A DNA stretch of 64,000 bases from positions 62,001-126,000 of the forward strand of contig NZ_JOEM01000015.1 in NCBI RefSeq assembly GCF_000718135.1, in the 5' to 3' direction. The stretch's first letter is position 1. Every line of letters starts with the position of its first letter. Source of the stretch: Streptomyces cyaneofuscatus (GTDB lineage Bacteria > Actinomycetota > Actinomycetes > Streptomycetales > Streptomycetaceae). The position numbers and the translations under genes are program-made. Below the pieces are notes generated by a model. The model was not told the DNA's origin and ran no database searches. It saw only the letters and a list, made by a program, of their open reading frames with translations. This document shows positions 59,226 to 64,000 of this stretch, piece by piece.

Positions 59226-60146
59226 CTACCCGGCGGTACGCCCGGCGGTCAGCCTCCTGCGGCGCCAGAACACGAGGGGCAGCGCTCCGGCTACCCCCAG
59301 TGCGGCCGGGGCCAGCGCGGCGGCCGCGTTCAGCCCGGGCTGGTCGAACGTGCTGGGGATGGGCAGGGTCGCCCAGCGGCCCACGGGCCAGGCGACGACG
59401 ATCGCACGGCCGACGACCTCGTCGTTGGAGACGGTGCCCTGGCCGGGGAGCTCCTGGTGGTAGCGGGAGTCCAGGGAGTTCTGCCGGTGGTCGCCCATGA
59501 CGAAGATCCGGCCCTCCTCGACCTTGATCGGGCCGAAGGGCTTGTCGTTGCACGGGGTGTTCCCCGGGAAGATGAACGACTTCTCGTCGAGCGCCTTGCC
59601 GTTGACCGTGACCGGCCCGTTCTCCTTGCACTCCACGGTGTCGCCGCCGATCGCGATGACCCGCTTGATCAGGTCCTTCTCCTCGGCGGAGGGCATCAGA
59701 CCGATGAAGCTGAGGAACTTCTGCGCCACGTTGGGCTCCGGGGTCGCGGCATCCTCCAGCCAGCCGCCCGGATCGTGGAAGACCACGACCTCGCCGCGCT
59801 CCGGCTCGGCGCCGAACCAGGGGGTGAGCTTGTCGACCAGCACCCGGTCGCCCCGCTGCAGGGTGTTCTGCATCGAGTCCGAGGGGATCGAGAACGCCTG
59901 GATCAGGAAGGTCTTGATCAACAACGCCAGGATCAGGGCGATACCGATGAGCAGCGGCAGCTCCATCCAGAAGGAGCGCTGCCTCCGGGGAGGCGTGCCG
60001 CCGCCCGGACTGCCGTCGTCGTCGCCCGGTGTACCACCCTCACCGCCCGGCGGCACCGCCGCCCCGCCCTCGGGAGACTCGTCGCGCCCCGGCCGGTCCT
60101 CGGGTTCGTCGTGTCCGGATCGTGCGCCGACCGCCAAATCCCCCAC
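59226..60146 (-). CDS. sipY: signal peptidase I, SipY-like
   Basis: A 306-residue signal peptidase. I set the start at GTG 60146, because GAGGAG lies 5 nt upstream; GTG 60152 is too close to it. Residues 1-57 are acidic and Pro/Gly-rich, then helix 1 (MELPLLIGIALILALLIKTF). Catalytic Ser91 lies in IPSDSMQNT and Lys161 in DLIKRVIAIGGD; a box with GDHRQNSLDSR follows. A C-terminal membrane anchor (ALAPAALGVAGALPLVFW) is present. The first 107 nt of the gene overlap the end of sipX in another frame. Confidence 0.9.
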   Translation of the reverse strand: MGDLAVGARSGHDEPEDRPGRDESPEGGAAVPPGGEGGTPGDDDGSPGGGTPPRRQRSFWMELPLLIGIALILALLIKTFLIQAFSIPSDSMQNTLQRGDRVLVDKLTPWFGAEPERGEVVVFHDPGGWLEDAATPEPNVAQKFLSFIGLMPSAEEKDLIKRVIAIGGDTVECKENGPVTVNGKALDEKSFIFPGNTPCNDKPFGPIKVEEGRIFVMGDHRQNSLDSRYHQELPGQGTVSNDEVVGRAIVVAWPVGRWATLPIPSTFDQPGLNAAAALAPAALGVAGALPLVFWRRRRLTAGRTAG

Positions 60147-61116
60147 ATCCACTCCTCAATACGTGCCACTGCCCGCGCCCGATCCGGTGCAGGCCCACCA
60201 CTCCCATAACGAGCGGGAGTTCCGCAGGGGTCGGGAGCCGGACCATTCCGTCCCGATCCGGAGTGGCAACCCTATGCGACGGCCCCGGAACGGCCGCCTC
60301 CGAGCCGCTCGCCCGCGCCACCGCGGCGAAGGTCTCGCGCTCCTCCAGGGTGGTCCAGTTGGAGAAGGGCCAGGCGATCACGACGGCCCGCCCCACCACC
60401 TCCTCCTCGGAGACCGTGCCCTTGTCGGGCTCGTCGAGATGGAAACGGGAGTCGGCCGAGTTGGACCGGTGGTCGCCCATCATGAAGAGGCGGCCCACCG
60501 GAACCTCTACCTCGAACTGCACGGTCGAGGGCCGGTCGTCCGGGTGCAGATAGGGCTCGTTCAGCGGTACGCCGTTGACGGTGACGCGGCCGTCGGTGCC
60601 GCAGCACTTCACGGTGTCGCCGCCGACGGCCACCACCCGCTTGATCAGGTCCTGCTCGTCGTCGGAGGGCAGCAGGCCGATGAACTTCAGCGCCTCGCTG
60701 GCCTGCTTGACGCCGATGGGCGGATCCTCCTTGCCCGCGGCGTTCTCCTGCTGGAGCCAGCCGCCGGGGTCCCTGAAGACGACGACGTCCCCGCGCTGCG
60801 GCTTCGACCCGAAGTTCGGGGTCAGCTTGTCCACCAGGACGCGGTCGCCGATCTTGATGGTCTGCTCCATCGAGCCGGACGGGATCACGAACGCCTGGAC
60901 GAGGAAGGTCTTCAGGACGAGCGCGATCAGCAGCGCCAGCACGATGAGGACCGGTATCTCCTTCACCGCTGATCTGCGCCGCTTGCGCCGGACCTTCTTG
61001 GCGAGCCTGCGGCGCTCGGCCCGGGTCGGCAGCGAGCGGGGCGTGGTGGGCCGACTCCCGGTCGGCAGCGGGACGTCGGAGGCCGGGGCGCCGCGCGGGC
61101 GCCCGCGGTTACCCAT
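60040..61116 (-). CDS. sipX: signal peptidase I, SipX-like
   Basis: A 358-residue signal peptidase. The N-terminus is very basic (RRLAKKVRRKRRRSAVKE) before helix 1. Catalytic Ser82 lies in VIPSGSMEQT, Lys159 in DLIKRVVAVGGD, and the GDHRSNSADSR box follows. The C-terminal tail after the second hydrophobic segment is an Arg/Gly-rich stretch (RSGCGGFGGRR...) coded in DNA that also encodes the SipY N-terminus. The start at 61116 overlaps sipW by 8 nt. Major signal peptidase activity is likely shared among the four paralogues. Confidence 0.9.
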   Translation of the reverse strand: MGNRGRPRGAPASDVPLPTGSRPTTPRSLPTRAERRRLAKKVRRKRRRSAVKEIPVLIVLALLIALVLKTFLVQAFVIPSGSMEQTIKIGDRVLVDKLTPNFGSKPQRGDVVVFRDPGGWLQQENAAGKEDPPIGVKQASEALKFIGLLPSDDEQDLIKRVVAVGGDTVKCCGTDGRVTVNGVPLNEPYLHPDDRPSTVQFEVEVPVGRLFMMGDHRSNSADSRFHLDEPDKGTVSEEEVVGRAVVIAWPFSNWTTLEERETFAAVARASGSEAAVPGPSHRVATPDRDGMVRLPTPAELPLVMGVVGLHRIGRGQWHVLRSGCGGFGGRRTIRTRRTRGPAGARRVSRGRGGGAAGR

Positions 61117-61882
61117 GCGCCCTGCCGGGTGCCCGTACGCCGTCGAAGGCGCCGGTCCCCTCCAGGCCGCCGATCCGGGCCGGCGGCCAGCCCAGCCAGT
61201 CGACCCGGCCGATCACCTTCTCGGCGGGGACCATCCCGCCGCCCGGCGATCCGAGGTGGTCGCGGGAGTCGCTGGAGCGGCTGCGGTGGTCGCCCAGCAC
61301 CCAGAGCGTGCCCTGCGGGACGACGATGTCGAACGGGGCCTCGGAGGCGGTGTCCCCGGGGTGGAGGTACGTCTCGTCCACCACCGCCCCGTTCACCCGG
61401 AGCCTCCCCCGCGCGTCGCAGCAGACGACCCGGTCACCCCCCACGCCCACCACCCGCTTCACGAAGTCGGTGTCGGGGGGTTCGGCGAGGCCCAGGGAGG
61501 AGGCCGCCCAGCGGGCCGGCGCGGCCAGCGGGTTCGCGTCCAGGTCCTCCCGTACGAAGGAGCCCGTCCCGTCGAAGACCACCACATCCCCGCGCCGGGG
61601 CTCGGCGCCGGACCGGTACGCCAGCTTGTTGACGAGCACCCGGTCCCCGACCTGGAGGGTGGGCTCCATGGAGCCGCTGGGGATCAGGAAGGGCTGGACC
61701 ACGAAGGCGCTGAACAGCAGCAGCGCGGCCGTGCCCGCCACCCCCGCGACGAGGACGCGCCGCCGCCAGGGCCGTACGGCCGCGACGGCGCCCCGGACAC
61801 GCGAGAAGCGCGACCCCTCCTCGGACCCGGCACGGGGTTCCGAGGAGCGATCGCGCTCCGAGTGCTCTGCTTGCGTGTCCAT
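61109..61882 (-). CDS. sipW: signal peptidase I, SipW-like
   Basis: A 257-residue signal peptidase. A charged N-terminus precedes one helix (about 42-62). Catalytic Ser71 lies in IPSGSMEPT and Lys142 in DFVKRVVGVGGD; GDHRSRSSDSR follows. There is no obvious C-terminal membrane anchor. First of the sip series and separated from rplS by 71 bp, so the operon probably starts at rplS or just behind it. Confidence 0.9.
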   Translation of the reverse strand: MDTQAEHSERDRSSEPRAGSEEGSRFSRVRGAVAAVRPWRRRVLVAGVAGTAALLLFSAFVVQPFLIPSGSMEPTLQVGDRVLVNKLAYRSGAEPRRGDVVVFDGTGSFVREDLDANPLAAPARWAASSLGLAEPPDTDFVKRVVGVGGDRVVCCDARGRLRVNGAVVDETYLHPGDTASEAPFDIVVPQGTLWVLGDHRSRSSDSRDHLGSPGGGMVPAEKVIGRVDWLGWPPARIGGLEGTGAFDGVRAPGRAHG

Positions 61883-61953
61883 CGCGGCCGAATCCTATCC
61901 GGCCGCGCTGTGGACGCCAGAGGGTGCCTTGCCGGTCACCCGCCGTCGGCAGA

Positions 61954-62304
61954 TCAGTTGTCGCGCTTCTCCTTGATCTTCGCGGCCTTGCCGCGGAGCT
62001 CACGGAGGAAGTACAGCTTGGCGCGACGGACGTCACCGCGGCTGACGAGCTCGATCTTCTCGAAGATCGGGCTGTGCACGGGGAAGGTGCGCTCGACGCC
62101 GACGCTGAAGGAGACCTTGCGGACCGTGAAGGTCTCGCTGACGCCCGAGCCCTGACGGCGGATGACGATGCCCTTGAACTGCTGGATACGGGAGCGGTTG
62201 CCCTCGATCACTCGCACGTGGACGTTGACGGTGTCACCGGGGCGGAACGCCGGGACGTCCGACCGGAGGGTGGCGGCGTTGACGCCATCGAGCAGGGAAG
62301 ACAT
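61954..62304 (-). CDS. rplS: 50S ribosomal protein L19
   Basis: A 116-residue L19, located at the 30S-50S interface. Family segments [57 protein letters not shown] and [18 protein letters not shown] are all present. ATG 62304 gives the standard length; the frame stays open to 62331. The ribosome-binding site is weak (GAAGAAAG). A CCCCTG/CAGGGG hairpin at about 62394-62408 lies in the gap to trmD. Confidence 0.96.
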   Translation of the reverse strand: MSSLLDGVNAATLRSDVPAFRPGDTVNVHVRVIEGNRSRIQQFKGIVIRRQGSGVSETFTVRKVSFSVGVERTFPVHSPIFEKIELVSRGDVRRAKLYFLRELRGKAAKIKEKRDN

Positions 62305-62434
62305 GAGTTCTGCTTTCTTCGCCGATGCCACAGGTCATCGACGGGATGTCGAGAGGAGTGAAGGAGTGCTGATCGCGTCGGGCGGGCGTCTTTCCCCCTG
62401 TGGCAGGGGCGCACACCGGACGTACAGCAGCGGC

Positions 62435-63256
62435 CTATTCTTCCACGGCCGGGGGCCTGCGCCAAAATCGGCCGCCGGGCTCCGGCGCGAAGCCGAGGAT
62501 GGAGAGGATCTCGCGGTCCTTCTTGTCGAAGGCGCTCGCCTCGCACCGCTCGATCAGATCGGGCCTATTGAGGGCGGTCCGGGCGAACGCCTGGTCCCGC
62601 CGCCAGCGCGCGATCTTCCCGTGGTGGCCGCTGAGCAGGACGTCCGGGATCCCCCGGCCGCGCCACTCGGGCGGCTTGGTGTAGACGGGGCCCTCCAGGA
62701 GGTTCGCCATGGCGCCGGGAGCGAAGGAGTCGTCGCGGTGGGACTCGGCGTTGCCGAGGACGCCGGGCAGCAGCCGGGCCACGGCCTCGGTGATCACCAG
62801 GACGGCAGCCTCCCCGCCGGCCAGCACGTAGTCGCCGATGGAGACCTCGACGACCGGGACGCGGGTGGCGTACTCGTCGATCACCCGGCGGTCGATGCCC
62901 TCGTACCGGGCCGGGGTGAAGACCAGCCAGGGCTTGGCGGAGAGCTCCACGGCCAGTTCCTGGGTGAAGGGGCGGCCGCTGGGTGTGGGCACCACGAGGA
63001 CCGGGGAGTGCGCGCCGGACTCGTACCCGTCGGCCAGGGCCTGGTCCAGCGCGTCGCCCCAGGGCTCGGTCTTCATGACCATGCCGGGGCCGCCACCGTA
63101 GGGGGTGTCGTCGACCGTGTTGTGCCGGTCGTACGTCCACTCCCGCAGGTCGTGGACGTGGACGTCGAGCACCCCGCGGGCGCGGGCCTTGCCGACCAGC
63201 GAGACGTTCAGCGGGTCCAGGTACTCGGGGAAGATCGTGACGACGTCGAGCCGCAT
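62435..63256 (-). CDS. trmD: tRNA (guanine37-N1)-methyltransferase
   Basis: A 273-residue TrmD. It methylates G37 of tRNAs reading CNN codons, preventing +1 frameshifts. SPOUT-knot motifs are complete: DVVTIFPEY at the start, VDDTPYGGGPGMVM, the RYEGIDRR loop, and SIGDYVLAGGEAAVLV with the SAM-binding knot. The C-terminal domain is intact. ATG 63256 shares one base with the rimM stop, so the two are translationally coupled. Confidence 0.96.
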   Translation of the reverse strand: MRLDVVTIFPEYLDPLNVSLVGKARARGVLDVHVHDLREWTYDRHNTVDDTPYGGGPGMVMKTEPWGDALDQALADGYESGAHSPVLVVPTPSGRPFTQELAVELSAKPWLVFTPARYEGIDRRVIDEYATRVPVVEVSIGDYVLAGGEAAVLVITEAVARLLPGVLGNAESHRDDSFAPGAMANLLEGPVYTKPPEWRGRGIPDVLLSGHHGKIARWRRDQAFARTALNRPDLIERCEASAFDKKDREILSILGFAPEPGGRFWRRPPAVEE

Positions 63257-63873
63257 CAGGCGTCGCCCTTCGGCGCCTCGTCCGCATCCCCGGAGGCCTG
63301 CGCGTCGTCCCCGGAGGCCGCCTCACCGGTCTCCTCGTCGCGGGAGGAGGCCACCACGGCCTCGCTCTCGTCGATCAGGCCGGGCGGCGGGGTGATGACC
63401 GCGCGCTGCTCCTCCAGGTCGATCTCGGTGACGATCTCCTCCACGAACGGGATCATCACCTCGCTGCCGTCGGGGCGTTCCACGATGAAGAGGTCCTGCG
63501 AGGGCAGGTGGGAGATCTCGGTGATCCGGCCGATCTCCGTGCCGTCGGCGAGCACGACGTCCAGGTCGATGAGCTGGTGGTCGTAGAACTCGTCCTCGTC
63601 CTCCGGGAGCTCCTCCGGGTCCACCTCGGCGATCAGCAGGGTGTTGCGCAGGGCCTCGGCGCCCGTGCGGTCGCGCACGCCCTCGAAGCGCAGCAGCAGC
63701 CTGCCGCTGTGCACCCGTCCCGACTCGATCGTGAGCGGGCCGGTGGCCGCCGGGTCGGTGGCCAGGACGGCGCCGGGCCCGAGCCGCAGCTCCGGCTCGT
63801 CCGTTCGTACCTCGACGGTGACCTCGCCCTTGATGCCATGGGCGCGGCCGATCCGCGCAACTACCAACTGCAC
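63256..63873 (-). CDS. rimM: 16S rRNA processing protein RimM
   Basis: A 205-residue RimM. The N-terminal barrel ([24 protein letters not shown]) and the PRC-barrel ([14 protein letters not shown]...[16 protein letters not shown]) are both present; it helps mature the 30S head together with S19. An acidic Glu/Asp/Ala-rich tail of about 40 residues is typical of Streptomyces. GTG 63873 has GGAGAA 6 nt upstream. The usual upstream neighbours (rpsP and a KH-domain protein) lie outside the window. Confidence 0.95.
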   Translation of the reverse strand: MQLVVARIGRAHGIKGEVTVEVRTDEPELRLGPGAVLATDPAATGPLTIESGRVHSGRLLLRFEGVRDRTGAEALRNTLLIAEVDPEELPEDEDEFYDHQLIDLDVVLADGTEIGRITEISHLPSQDLFIVERPDGSEVMIPFVEEIVTEIDLEEQRAVITPPPGLIDESEAVVASSRDEETGEAASGDDAQASGDADEAPKGDA

Positions 63874-63957
63874 GCTGTTCTCCGATTGATGGGGTGGGGA
63901 CCTGGGGACCCGTGGGCCGACCGGTCGCGGGAACGCCCGGGGTGGCCGACGACAAAG

Positions 63958-63988
63958 GCCGGGGACGGCCCGAAGGCCCTCCCCGGCC
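63958..63988 (-). terminator. terminator of the gene upstream of rimM
   Basis: GGCCGGGGA (63958-63966) and TCCCCGGCC (63980-63988) form a 9-bp stem. On the minus strand an inner GGCC-TTCG-GGCC stem-loop sits in its loop, and TTTGT follows. It should end a transcript entering from the right, so rimM-trmD need a promoter in 63874-63957. Confidence 0.8.
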
Positions 63989-64000
63989 CTGGCCGGTGTT

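Noticed and set aside
62394..62408. CCCCTG-CCA-CAGGGG hairpin considered as a terminator between trmD and rplS
   Set aside because: Only 6 bp of stem with a 3-nt loop and no run of T; too weak to list separately.

Overview
The window is a very GC-rich chromosomal segment from an actinomycete, almost certainly a Streptomyces. The evidence is the sporulation sigma factor WhiG, four tandem type I signal peptidases (sipW/X/Y/Z order), a DasR-type operator in front of a GH18 chitinase, many GTG starts and very strong third-position G/C. From memory the gene order matches the Streptomyces coelicolor SCO559x-SCO568x region; I could not check this. No tRNA, rRNA, CRISPR array, prophage or insertion sequence was seen. 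The left edge cuts an acyl-CoA dehydrogenase gene and the right edge stops just upstream of rimM.

Layout. 1-2 kb: acyl-CoA dehydrogenase start, a GNAT acetyltransferase with a repeat-built tail, then about 0.7 kb of weakly coding DNA that seems to hold decayed genes. 2-13.8 kb: an aldehyde dehydrogenase, a TetR/MFS pair, a PucR regulator, a proline-rich membrane P-loop ATPase, GABA aminotransferase, a PAP2 phosphatase and a lipase. 13.9-16.4 kb: chitinase and a small unknown protein. 16.5-23.8 kb: one minus-strand operon, aldehyde dehydrogenase - potDABC-like transporter - FAD amine oxidase. 24-28.7 kb: NADAR protein, DUF4190 protein, an adenosine-deaminase-family enzyme, GDPD, SAM methyltransferase, membrane protein. 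28.7-33.5 kb: a second PotD, a second aminobutyraldehyde-type dehydrogenase, an Lrp regulator and a class III aminotransferase. 33.7-41.5 kb: an unusual ABC pair, an SRPBCC protein, a mannosyltransferase pair, a two-component system and a PASTA-like lipoprotein. 41.5-45.5 kb: thiBPQ thiamine uptake genes behind a TPP riboswitch. 45.6-51.4 kb: the rpsB-tsf-pyrH-frr-cdsA-rlmN housekeeping block. 51.7-64 kb: M23-like protein, TetR, whiG, dprA-yifB-yraN, DUF2469, Nudix, sipZYXW, rplS, trmD, rimM.

How the genes fit together. The coherent accessory theme is uptake and catabolism of polyamines through aminobutyraldehyde and GABA. Two PotD-type binding proteins and one PotABC import system supply substrate. 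An FAD oxidase and a class III aminotransferase can make aldehydes, two aldehyde dehydrogenases oxidise them, and GabT removes the amino group of GABA. PucR and Lrp proteins are the obvious local regulators. The right half is core genome: translation, lipid and nucleotide metabolism, secretion and the WhiG developmental switch.

No clearly new multi-gene system is visible. The most unusual points are short tandem duplications at or next to five stop codons, a 107-nt same-strand overlap of sipX and sipY read in two frames, an ABC ATPase lacking its signature and Q-loop residues, an M23-like protein lacking the usual catalytic histidines, and a perfect 22-bp palindrome.
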